Source: Acidobacteriaceae bacterium (GTDB lineage: Bacteria > Acidobacteriota > Terriglobia > Terriglobales > Acidobacteriaceae). Taken from it: a stretch of 6,284 nucleotides of DNA. This document shows, one piece after another, positions 1 to 6,152 of this stretch. Numbering within the stretch: the first letter of the stretch is position 1; each line of letters opens with the position of its first letter. The DNA is taken from positions 1-6,284 of the forward strand of contig JASHTU010000281.1 of the NCBI GenBank assembly GCA_030040395.1, written 5' to 3'. The notes beneath the pieces were generated by a model that saw only the letters and a program-made list of their open reading frames with translations, had not been told where the DNA came from and did no database searches. Position numbers and translations under genes: made by a program.

Positions 1-1883
1 GTAAATCTGACTGCATCGGTGCCGTATTTCTTTACGATCTCGATGGGGTCGATCACGTTGCCCTTGGTCTTGGACATCTTTTCGCGGTTGGCGTCGCGCA
101 CCAGCGCGTGAATGTAAACCTCCCGAAAAGGTACTGAGTCCGCAAGTGAGCGCGGGCTTCCGTCGGCGAGCGGCACGTCGCCCGCGAACCAGCAGCCCAG
201 CATGATCATGCGCGCCACCCAGAAGAAAAGAATGTCGAAACCGGTCACGAGCAGGCTGGTGGGATAGAAAGCGTCGAAGTCCGCTCGATTCGCGGTTAAT
301 TGGGCATCGTGGTCTCCCACCCTTTCGCCGGAAGGACGGCGAAAGAATGGTTCGCCCAGGTTTGCGGGAGGGGCAATGTTTGGCCAGCCGAAGACCGATA
401 CCGGCAACAGGCCCGACGAGAACCAGGTGTCGAGCACGTCGGTTTCCTGCGTGATTTTCTCCGCGCCGCAGTGCGCGCAGGCCGAAGGATCTTCGCGCGC
501 CACGGTGATTTTGCCGCACACGGCGCAATGCCACGCGGGAATGCGATGCCCCCACCACAATTGCCGCGAGATGCACCAGTCGTGAATGTTTTCCATCCAG
601 TTCAGGTAGGTCTTCTCGTACATTTCCGGCGTAAACTGAATGGCCTTTTTGCCGTCCGCGTCCGGCTTCACGGCCGCGATCGCCAACTCCGCCAGAGAAG
701 CGCCCCGGCTCTCCGCCTTCTTGTTCACCGCGATGAACCACTGCGTCGACAGGCGCGGCTCGACCACCGTCTTGCAACGGTCGCAGTGGCCCACGTTGTG
801 GGCGTATTCCTTTACGCCCGCCAAAAGCCCCCGCTCCTCCAAGTCGTGGACAATCTTTTTGCGAGCAGCAAAGCGGTCGAGGCCCGCGTAGGCGCCGCCC
901 GCGGCGTTGATGTGCGCCGTCTCGTCCATCACGTTGATCGAGGGCAGGTGCTGCCGCTCGCCCAGCGCAAAGTCGTTGGGGTCGTGGGCCGGCGTCACCT
1001 TCACGGCGCCGGTGCCAAAGTCGCGGCTCACCCACTCGTCCAAAATCACGGGAATCTCGCGGTTCATGAGCGGCAGGCGCACCTTTTTGCCGTGCAAATG
1101 CAGGTAGCGCTCGTCCTGGGGATGAACGGCGACCGCCGTGTCGCCAAGCATGGTTTCAGGCCGCGTCGTCGCCACGGTGACGAACTCACCGGTTTCGTTG
1201 CCGCCCTCGCCCAATACGGGGTACCGTATCTCCCAGAGATGTCCCTTATGCTCGTCGTACACCACTTCGAGATCGCTGATGGCGGTCTGGCAGCGCGGGC
1301 ACCAGTTCACGATGTAGGCGCCGCGATAGATGAGTCCCTGCTCGTAGAGGCGCACAAAAGCCTCGCGCACCGCCGCCGAGCGCCGCTCGTCCATGGTGAA
1401 GTATTCGCGGCTCCAGTCCACGGAGACGCCGAGCCTCTTCATCTGATCCAGGATCGCCCCGCCGTAGTGGCCCTTCCACTCCCAAACGCGCTCGACGAAT
1501 CTTTCTCTGCCCAACTGCTGACGGGAACTGCCGTCCGCAAGCACCTGCCGCTCCACCATCATCTGCGTGGCAATGCCGGCGTGGTCGGTTCCCGGCAGCC
1601 ACAGGGCGCGGCGGCCGCTCATGCGCCGCCAGCGGGTAAGGATGTCCATCTCCGTCTGGTTGAGCATGTGGCCCATGTGCAGGCGGCCGGTGACATTGGG
1701 CGGTGGCAACAGAATCACGAACGCCGGCTGGGCGTCGCCGCCGGACGCCGCTTCGCGGCCTGAAGCTGCCTCGGCGCTTGGGGAAGGCGTCGCCTGGTCA
1801 AATAGCTTCTCGCGAACCCAGTACGCAGCCCAATGGTCTTCAATGGCTGTCGGATCGTAGGCTTTGGGCAGGTCGTGAGCCAT
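1..1883 (-). CDS. valS: Valyl-tRNA synthetase, N-terminal 627 residues (3' end beyond window)
   Basis: This enzyme activates valine with ATP and charges tRNA-Val in the cytoplasm. It is a class Ia synthetase that edits mischarged threonine. The frame is open from the ATG at 1883 to the window edge. Seen in order: PPPNVTG followed by the HIGH-box variant HMGH (residues 69-72); [10 protein letters not shown] (98-107); the CP1 editing domain with TTRPET (239-244) and TPAHDPNDF (297-305); [16 protein letters not shown] (436-451); DVLDTWFSS (482-490); [12 protein letters not shown] (550-561); and [12 protein letters not shown] starting at 602. Cys pairs at 195/198, 367/370, 453/456 and 469/472 look like zinc knuckles. 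The start matches the usual N-terminus ([10 protein letters not shown]), with no strong Shine-Dalgarno before it. Two insertions are odd: an Ala/Ser/Gly-rich stretch at about 31-52 and about 29 extra residues within 502-538. The tRNA-binding and C-terminal coiled-coil parts lie outside the window. Identification is certain. Confidence 0.97.
   Translation of the reverse strand, partial: MAHDLPKAYDPTAIEDHWAAYWVREKLFDQATPSPSAEAASGREAASGGDAQPAFVILLPPPNVTGRLHMGHMLNQTEMDILTRWRRMSGRRALWLPGTDHAGIATQMMVERQVLADGSSRQQLGRERFVERVWEWKGHYGGAILDQMKRLGVSVDWSREYFTMDERRSAAVREAFVRLYEQGLIYRGAYIVNWCPRCQTAISDLEVVYDEHKGHLWEIRYPVLGEGGNETGEFVTVATTRPETMLGDTAVAVHPQDERYLHLHGKKVRLPLMNREIPVILDEWVSRDFGTGAVKVTPAHDPNDFALGERQHLPSINVMDETAHINAAGGAYAGLDRFAARKKIVHDLEERGLLAGVKEYAHNVGHCDRCKTVVEPRLSTQWFIAVNKKAESRGASLAELAIAAVKPDADGKKAIQFTPEMYEKTYLNWMENIHDWCISRQLWWGHRIPAWHCAVCGKITVAREDPSACAHCGAEKITQETDVLDTWFSSGLLPVSVFGWPNIAPPANLGEPFFRRPSGERVGDHDAQLTANRADFDAFYPTSLLVTGFDILFFWVARMIMLGCWFAGDVPLADGSPRSLADSVPFREVYIHALVRDANREKMSKTKGNVIDPIEIVKKYGTDAVRF
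317..350. repeat. Palindrome inside valS (14-bp stem, 6-nt loop)
   Basis: The left arm CCACCCTTTCGCCG (317-330) and right arm CGGCGAAAGAATGG (337-350) flank the loop GAAGGA. Twelve of 14 positions pair by Watson-Crick rules. The two others become G-U pairs in the valS mRNA sense, so the RNA hairpin is complete. It encodes ValS residues 512-523, inside an insertion that other ValS proteins such as those of E. coli lack (GWP is normally followed by about 8 residues before F-x-P). By inference this is a small palindromic repeat element inserted in frame, comparable in kind to the coding palindromes known from Rickettsia. It was not shown to be repeated elsewhere in the window. Confidence 0.7.
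1731..1794. repeat. Direct repeat GGCGTCGCC bounding the valS N-terminal insertion
   Basis: The 9-mer GGCGTCGCC occurs at 1731-1739 and 1786-1794. The two copies sit at the edges of the Ala/Ser/Gly-rich insertion (ValS residues about 31-52) that precedes the nucleotide-binding strand and HMGH. Between them lies the perfect 5-bp hairpin GCCGC-TTC-GCGGC (1747-1759). Repeat-bounded expansion by slippage or a short insertion is possible. In such GC-rich coding DNA, chance is also possible. Confidence 0.4.
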
Positions 1884-1950
1884 GTGGTCGTTGGGAAGTC
1901 CCCGGAATGCGCGCCAAACCCATGCAAACCATGGCTTTTGCGCCACGAGG

Positions 1951-1968
1951 GCTACCCCACAGGGTAGC
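1951..1968. repeat. Hairpin GCTACCC-CACA-GGGTAGC
   Basis: A perfect 7-bp inverted repeat with a 4-nt loop lies 68-85 nt upstream of the valS start. On the minus strand its right arm supplies most of the extended -10 candidate TGCTACCCT. It could therefore be an operator or leader hairpin of valS, or just a small palindromic repeat. There is no T-tract, so a terminator is unlikely. Confidence 0.5.
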
Positions 1969-1969
1969 A
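1961..1969 (-). promoter_or_regulatory. Possible extended -10 for valS (TGCTACCCT)
   Basis: Read on the minus strand, this matches TGnTAnnnT and would give a leader of about 70 nt before the valS ATG at 1883. No clear -35 box lies 16-18 nt upstream. It resembles in form the extended -10 sites at 4811 and 5969. The call rests on a short motif only. Confidence 0.3.
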
Positions 1970-2288
1970 GATGCGGGCTCGCCAAACCGCGGAGCGCGAC
2001 CAGGGCCCGCGATCCCCGGTGATGTGGATGCAACTGATGGGCGGCGACAGCGGCGGTCCAAGCAGCGCCGTGTCCGACGTATCCGACGCCGCGTCCAAAA
2101 TCGCCTGCATGAGAATACGACGCGGCTGAGGCAATGCCGCCGATCCATGACCAGCCTTGAACGCACAATATGGGTTTTGCGTGGATTTCCTCTCTGCTTC
2201 TGCGGGAATTGTCCTGCGATTTCGAATCCAGGGGGGAGCGCGGTTAGAAGAAGCAAGCGAATTCTATTCTCCGCCAAATTTCCTCTGC

Positions 2289-2306
2289 ATCCGACTAAAG
2301 TCGGAT
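2289..2306. repeat. Hairpin ATCCGAC-TAAA-GTCGGAT
   Basis: A perfect 7-bp inverted repeat with loop TAAA lies 70 nt upstream of nfo. It is not followed by a T-run, so it is probably not an intrinsic terminator. The core CCGACTAAA(T)GTCG recurs in degenerate form on the opposite strand at 6074-6087. This suggests a small dispersed palindrome family. Confidence 0.55.
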
Positions 2307-2363
2307 TCCGTCGCATGCGCGTGCGCCTGGTTCTGCTCTGATCGCCCGCCGTCCCGCCCCCTG

Positions 2364-2369
2364 TACACT
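2364..2369 (+). promoter_or_regulatory. Possible -10 (TACACT) for leaderless nfo
   Basis: TACACT matches TATAAT at four of six positions and ends 6 nt before the nfo ATG at 2376. Transcription would therefore start at or next to the start codon. This fits the lack of any Shine-Dalgarno sequence before nfo, which is preceded by C-rich sequence. No good -35 box is visible. Confidence 0.3.
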
Positions 2370-2375
2370 GGTCGC

Positions 2376-3260
2376 ATGACCAGGCGGATCGGAGTGCATC
2401 TGGGCACGTCGGGCGGCGTGTCCAATGCTGTCGCGCGGGCGCGCGAAATCGGCGCCAACACCCTGCAAATCTTCTCTTCGAGCCCGCGCATGTGGCGCGC
2501 GGCCAGAATCGATCCCGCCCAAGCCGAGCGCACACGCGCGCTACGCGCCAAGTTCGACATCGGCCCCCTGGTCATCCACACCAGCTACCTCGTCAACCTC
2601 TGCAGCCAGTCCGCTGAAGTGCGTGCGAAAAGCATCGCCGCCTTCCGCGGCGAAATCGAACGCGCCCTCGCCCTCGGCGCCGAATACCTCGTCCTCCACC
2701 CCGGCTCCTGGAAAGGCCTCACCCGCGCCGAAGGCCTCAAGCTCGCCGCCGAGTCCATCGAGAAGGCCATCGACGCCCTCCCGTGGCAAGGAACTCCCTT
2801 CACCATCCTCATTGAAAACACCGCCGGCTCCGAGTGCTCCCTCGGCGGCAACTTCGAGCAGGTCGCCGAGCTCGTCGGCCTCCTGCGCAACCACGCCCCC
2901 GTCGCCGTCTGCCTCGACACCTGCCACACCCACGTCTCCGGCTATGACATCGTCACCGCCGAAGGCTACGCCGAAACCATGCGCCAGGTCTCCGCCACCG
3001 TCAGCTTCGACGCCGTCCGTGTCTGGCACTGCAACGACGCCAAGGCCGCCCGCGGCTCCCGCCTCGACCGCCACCAGCACATCGGCCAAGGCTCCATCGG
3101 CGTCGAACCCTTCTGCCGCCTTCTCCACAACCCTCGCTTTCGCCACTGCGCCTTCATCGCCGAAACCCCCGTCGACGAACCCGGCGACGAGGAACGCAAC
3201 GTCCGCGTGCTGAAAAGTCTCCTCACTCCTCGCAAACCGCGCGCCGCCGCCCAATCTTGA
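2376..3260 (+). CDS. nfo: Endonuclease IV (AP endonuclease, base excision repair)
   Basis: This enzyme cleaves the DNA backbone 5' to abasic sites and removes 3' blocking groups. It is a TIM-barrel enzyme with a three-zinc site. The protein is 294 residues, close to the family's usual 280-300. Seen: GVHLGTSGG at the N-terminus (6-14) and all nine expected metal ligands, namely H68 (IHTSYLVN), H108 (LHPGS), E147 (IENTAG), D181 and H184 (LDTCH), H218 (WHCND), D231 and H233 (LDRHQHIGQG), and E263 (AETP). The Gln-Gly of the usual NTAGQG motif is replaced (NTAGSECSLG), so this is a divergent branch. The ATG at 2376 is chosen because homology begins there; the same frame is open back to 2157 without family similarity. 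No Shine-Dalgarno is seen. Codons are strongly C-ending. The gene ends 87 nt before the permease gene on the same strand. Confidence 0.95.
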   Translation: MTRRIGVHLGTSGGVSNAVARAREIGANTLQIFSSSPRMWRAARIDPAQAERTRALRAKFDIGPLVIHTSYLVNLCSQSAEVRAKSIAAFRGEIERALALGAEYLVLHPGSWKGLTRAEGLKLAAESIEKAIDALPWQGTPFTILIENTAGSECSLGGNFEQVAELVGLLRNHAPVAVCLDTCHTHVSGYDIVTAEGYAETMRQVSATVSFDAVRVWHCNDAKAARGSRLDRHQHIGQGSIGVEPFCRLLHNPRFRHCAFIAETPVDEPGDEERNVRVLKSLLTPRKPRAAAQS

Positions 3261-3284
3261 TCCCTCACCCCTGTTCCTGCCTTC

Positions 3285-3324
3285 TCATTCCCTCGTTCCC
3301 TTGTTCCCTTGTTCCCTTGTTCCC
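3285..3324. repeat. Tandem repeat, five 8-nt units (TTGTTCCC type)
   Basis: The units are TCATTCCC, TCGTTCCC and three identical TTGTTCCC. They lie between the nfo stop and the permease start, in a stretch (3261-3325) where the plus strand is almost all pyrimidine. The graded 5' units suggest slippage expansion from the 3' side. Copy number may vary between strains. The repeat lies 23 nt before the permease ATG, so it could affect its expression. That effect is inference. Confidence 0.85.
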
Positions 3325-3347
3325 TGATTTATCGTTGATTCCAGCCC

Positions 3348-4283
<936 letters not shown>

Positions 4284-4627
4284 GGCGGACGCAGCGCGCG
4301 CTGGTCCTCGAAATGCATAGCCTGAATGGTCAAGTGGTGACCGAAGATTTCCCGGTGTTGGTCGCTGCGCCAGCAGTCGCTCAACAGTCCTCCTCATGCG
4401 CAGAAACACGTGGCGCTGTGCGGATTTGGTCTAGGCGATGCAACGGCGATCGGAAACTCGGCGTGACAGTTCGCCTTGCTCGCAACCTGCTGTGCCGTGG
4501 TGTTCTTCCGGTTTGTCGTGGCAGCCGCGATGCGGAGGACCGGAGAAGCAAACGTCATCGAAACTCGACAAGGGTCCTTTCATCACCACGTATCCTGTAC
4601 CTGTTCGATAGGTGGCGCGATGTCAGC

Positions 4628-4655
4628 AATCACCCCATGTGATCTCAATCACGTT
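4628..4655. promoter_or_regulatory. CRP/FNR-family-like operator with overlapping half-sites
   Basis: TGTGA-TCTCAA-TCACG (4638-4653) closely fits the CRP pattern TGTGA-N6-TCACA, and the extended form ATGTGATCTCAATCACGTT is near the symmetric E. coli CRP site. The preceding AATCAC (4628-4633) forms a second inverted pair with the same GTGAT half (4639-4643, 5-nt spacer). The direct repeats AATCAC are thus 19 nt apart with GTGAT between them. Any promoter controlled from here is unclear, because the next -10 lies about 160 nt downstream. Binding is inference from the motif alone. Confidence 0.4.
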
Positions 4656-4662
4656 GGGTAAT

Positions 4663-4687
4663 CGTAGCCGATGAACCGAAAGCTACG
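4663..4687. repeat. Inverted repeat CGTAGC ... GCTACG
   Basis: A 6-bp perfect stem (4663-4668 with 4682-4687) encloses a 13-nt loop. An alternative pairing AGCCG (4666-4670) with CGGCT (4686-4690) would compete with it. It sits 8 nt after the CRP-like site. No T-run follows, so it is not a standard terminator. Confidence 0.35.
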
Positions 4688-4715
4688 GCTGCGAAGCCTT
4701 GCGCGGAATCTTCTC

Positions 4716-4735
4716 CAGCAATGCAAAGGTTGCTG
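4716..4735. repeat. Inverted repeat CAGCAA-(8 nt)-TTGCTG
   Basis: A perfect 6-bp stem with the 8-nt loop TGCAAAGG lies about 75 nt before the extended -10 of the DUF2846 gene. It could be an operator or a minor structured RNA. Nothing in the sequence decides between these and chance. Confidence 0.35.
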
Positions 4736-4810
4736 ATCGCTCAGAACCATGGGCTCTGGTCCTGCCTATTGAACCCGCTTTTCCACCTCACAGCGGTGGC
4801 GGCCGCAAGC

Positions 4811-4819
4811 TGCTATAGT
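4811..4819 (+). promoter_or_regulatory. Extended -10 promoter (TGCTATAGT) of the DUF2846 gene
   Basis: TGC-TATAGT fits the extended -10 consensus TGn-TATAAT with one mismatch in the hexamer. It lies 38 nt upstream of the ATG at 4858. No clear -35 box is found at 16-18 nt spacing, which extended -10 promoters often tolerate. Predicted transcription starts near 4826. Confidence 0.6.
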
Positions 4820-4843
4820 GTTTGAAAAATTCCGAACCCGGGA

Positions 4844-4850
4844 AAAGGAG
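4844..4850 (+). promoter_or_regulatory. Ribosome binding site AAAGGAG
   Basis: AAAGGAG ends 7 nt before the ATG at 4858, an ideal Shine-Dalgarno distance. It decides the start over the in-frame TTG at 4822, which has no such site and lies too close to the -10. It is the clearest ribosome binding site of the window. Confidence 0.8.
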
Positions 4851-4857
4851 CGCTCCG

Positions 4858-5457
4858 ATGCATAACACTACTTTCAGTGGTGTCGCAGCGTTTTGCCTCA
4901 GGAGAGCTTGCCCGTCACTCGCAAGCCTTCTGGTCGCATCCACGGCGACCGCGTTTCTCTCCACAGGGCCCCTCTCTGTCGCACAGGACTCCAAAACTCC
5001 CGCCGTGCTGCCTGCGCCATCCAACGGCAAAGCCATCGTCTGTATCTACCGCGTGTACAGGTTTACCGGCTCCGCCGCACATGACGAGCTCTATGTCAAC
5101 GACACTCATCTTGGCAAACTCCTGAACAGCGAATACGTATTCACGGAAGTGCCGCCGGGGACTGTTGTCATCTCGGGATTGCCCAAGATGTATTACGGGA
5201 GCGTCATCATGTCTGCTGGCGCGGCCCTGAACCAAGCAAGGCAGAAAGAGAACGAGCGGGCTCGCTTTGAGGCGGAGGCAGGCAAAACCTATTACTTCAA
5301 ATGGACCTCCGGAACCATGGCGACAATGATTAAAGTGACGCCGGTCGATCCTTCGGTCGGAGCCAAAGAGATGAGGAAACTTCATCTCTCCAAGCCCCCC
5401 GACGACGAGGCGTCGAAACCGGAAACCAAAGACGCCGACAAACCGCCAGCGAATTAA
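4858..5457 (+). CDS. Secreted DUF2846-like protein
   Basis: The product has 199 residues. A Sec-type signal peptide is likely: basic residues near 15-17, a hydrophobic core (about 19-34) and a cleavage pattern SVA|QD at 42/43, with no lipobox at that place. The mature part resembles DUF2846 proteins: GKAIVCIYRVYRFTGSA (57-73), DELYVNDTHLGKL (76-88), YVFTEVPPGTVVISG (93-107) and EAEAGKTYYFKW (138-149). This is a small beta-rich domain of unknown role with a predicted envelope location. An Ala/Gln/Glu/Arg-rich stretch (about 119-139) interrupts the domain before the AGKTYY strand. The C-terminal tail (about 178-199) is Lys/Asp/Glu/Pro-rich and probably disordered. The promoter and ribosome binding site are clear, so it is probably transcribed alone. 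Codon use is less C-biased than in nfo and the permease gene. Family assignment is from motif memory; the function is unknown. Confidence 0.8.
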   Translation: MHNTTFSGVAAFCLRRACPSLASLLVASTATAFLSTGPLSVAQDSKTPAVLPAPSNGKAIVCIYRVYRFTGSAAHDELYVNDTHLGKLLNSEYVFTEVPPGTVVISGLPKMYYGSVIMSAGAALNQARQKENERARFEAEAGKTYYFKWTSGTMATMIKVTPVDPSVGAKEMRKLHLSKPPDDEASKPETKDADKPPAN

Positions 5458-5846
5458 CATCGCTCCGGCTCACTGGGCGGGGCCTCCTTCAGCAAGCCTT
5501 GGAGGTGAGGATGATCGTGTGTTTGTAGACCCTCATGGGGATTTGGCGCGGCGCGGTTAAAACCTGCATAGATACGCATTGCGCCAGTTTTCCAGGTGAC
5601 CGGACCTTCAACCGGGGCTTCCTGCCATCCAATGGAGAATGCCTATTCCCGTTGATCGAGCTCAGGCAGTTCGCCCGGAAACCATGAGTGACCGGAGTCG
5701 TTACGCAGTTCGAGTGGCTTGTTGACTGTAACTTCCGACGCATGCCCAATCCGATCCCCGTTACGCATCAGTTCAAGGAAGATCCGAATCACGTCAGCCT
5801 GATCGCTCGCAAGAAGAGGGAAGCTGGGTATCGGATGAGTGTCCAT
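5454..5846 (-). pseudogene. Unrecognised gene-like frame split by one in-frame TAG
   Basis: The ATG at 5846 is preceded by GAGGTG six nt upstream, a fair ribosome binding site. The frame runs 67 residues (DQADVIRIFLELMRNGDRIG at 15-34) to a TAG at 5645-5643. It then stays open for 62 more codons (GWQEAPVEGPVTWKTGAMR early in this part, a Pro/Glu-rich end) to a TAA at 5456-5454. That final TAA overlaps the TAA of the convergent DUF2846 gene in a shared TTAA. The composition looks protein-like on both sides of the TAG. A GTG at 5918 could extend the N-terminus. It may be a gene with a nonsense mutation, a 67-residue gene followed by a chance frame, a sequencing error or stop readthrough. I do not recognise the family. 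Confidence 0.35.
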
Positions 5847-5968
5847 TTGTCGCACCTCGGATCGAAGAGTTTGGTTTCGTCCTGTTCGTACCGCCATTTC
5901 TGTCGCGCCGCAGGACACTTCTTATCATGCACTTCGTTTGCCAAACGTTTCAGTTGGCATGAGGATTT

Positions 5969-5977
5969 TGCTATAAG
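5969..5977 (+). promoter_or_regulatory. Possible extended -10 (TGCTATAAG)
   Basis: TGC-TATAAG fits an extended -10 and is followed by an AT-rich stretch. A TTGGCA at 5954-5959 is too close (12 nt) to serve as its -35. It points rightward toward the 3' end of the minus-strand permease gene, where no plus-strand gene is recognisable. If active, it would give an antisense or non-coding transcript. AT-richness alone may explain it. Confidence 0.3.
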
Positions 5978-6062
5978 CTTGTTAATAAATAATTTAGCAG
6001 TGGAATCGCCATTGGGAATTGGCATGGTCTGGCGAAGGTGACGAATCGCACTGTCGAGATAT

Positions 6063-6087
6063 CGTCTCCAAGACGACATTTAGTCGG
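6063..6087. repeat. Overlapping small palindromes after the FtsX-type permease gene
   Basis: CGTCT-CCA-AGACG (6063-6075) overlaps CGAC-ATTTA-GTCG (6074-6086). Read on the minus strand, the second is CCGACTAAATGTCG, a near copy of the core of the hairpin at 2289-2306. They lie 62-86 nt past the stop of the permease gene and could form RNA 3' structure. There is no T-run. Confidence 0.35.
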
Positions 6088-6128
6088 CAGTGGTCAAACT
6101 GCCCGCGTCACGGCAAATGACCTCGCAC

Positions 6129-6152
6129 CGCAGCGTCACATCGCAGGGTCAC
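6129..6152. repeat. Two 13-nt-spaced copies of CGCAGSGTCAC at a stop codon
   Basis: CGCAGCGTCAC (6129-6139) and CGCAGGGTCAC (6142-6152) differ by one base and are spaced 13 nt apart. The second copy contains the stop codon of the minus-strand permease gene. This may be a short local duplication of the gene end. Confidence 0.4.

Larger units (their letters stand above)
1884..2375. other. Intergenic region between divergent valS and nfo
   Basis: This 492-nt gap must hold the promoters of two divergent genes. A minus-strand frame is open from about 2261 to 1952 and a plus-strand frame of 35 codons covers 2022-2129, but neither has a ribosome binding site or a recognisable product. Two perfect 7-bp hairpins are visible (1951-1968 and 2289-2306). 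Part of the region (about 2170-2300) is less GC-rich than the neighbouring genes. I see no RNA gene or mobile element here. Confidence 0.6.
4284..4857. other. Intergenic region after the permease, before the DUF2846 gene
   Basis: I support no gene in these 574 nt. A plus-strand frame continues in another register to 4642, and minus-strand frames of about 50 codons lie at 4583-4431 and nearby, but none has a family signature or a ribosome binding site. In a peptide transporter operon a dppC-type gene would be expected here and is absent. The right half (4628-4740) is dense in inverted repeats, listed separately. The promoter of the next gene lies at the right end. Confidence 0.6.
5847..6148. 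other. Intergenic gap with an AT-rich island
   Basis: These 302 nt lie downstream of the FtsX-type permease gene and upstream of the split minus-strand frame. The stretch 5958-6002 is the most AT-rich part of the window (GTTAATAAATAATTTAG). No gene is supported on either strand, and no intrinsic terminator was found. Small palindromes occur at 6063-6087. Confidence 0.5.

Noticed and set aside
300..1763. A 487-codon plus-strand open frame opposite valS
   Set aside because: It is the antisense shadow of a clear valS frame. It is Arg/His/Ala-rich and matches no family.
2022..2129. 35-codon plus-strand frame containing GDSGGP, the trypsin-type serine protease motif
   Set aside because: It has no ribosome binding site, no His or Asp catalytic context and no room for the fold. 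The match is by chance in GC-rich DNA.
1952..2261. Open minus-strand frame of about 100 codons upstream of valS
   Set aside because: There is no start with a ribosome binding site and no recognisable motif. The window needs promoter space here.
2157..2375. In-frame upstream extension of nfo
   Set aside because: The 73 extra residues show no Nfo similarity, and the family's N-terminus begins at 2376.
4663..4735. tRNA or rho-independent terminator
   Set aside because: The stems do not fit a cloverleaf, and no T-run follows either hairpin.
4822..4857. TTG start 12 codons upstream for the DUF2846 gene
   Set aside because: It lies at or before the likely transcription start and lacks a ribosome binding site. 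The ATG at 4858 has AAAGGAG at ideal distance and begins the signal peptide.
5688..6041. 117-codon plus-strand frame
   Set aside because: It has a GTG start without a ribosome binding site and no motif. It crosses the AT-rich island and opposes the more gene-like minus-strand frame.
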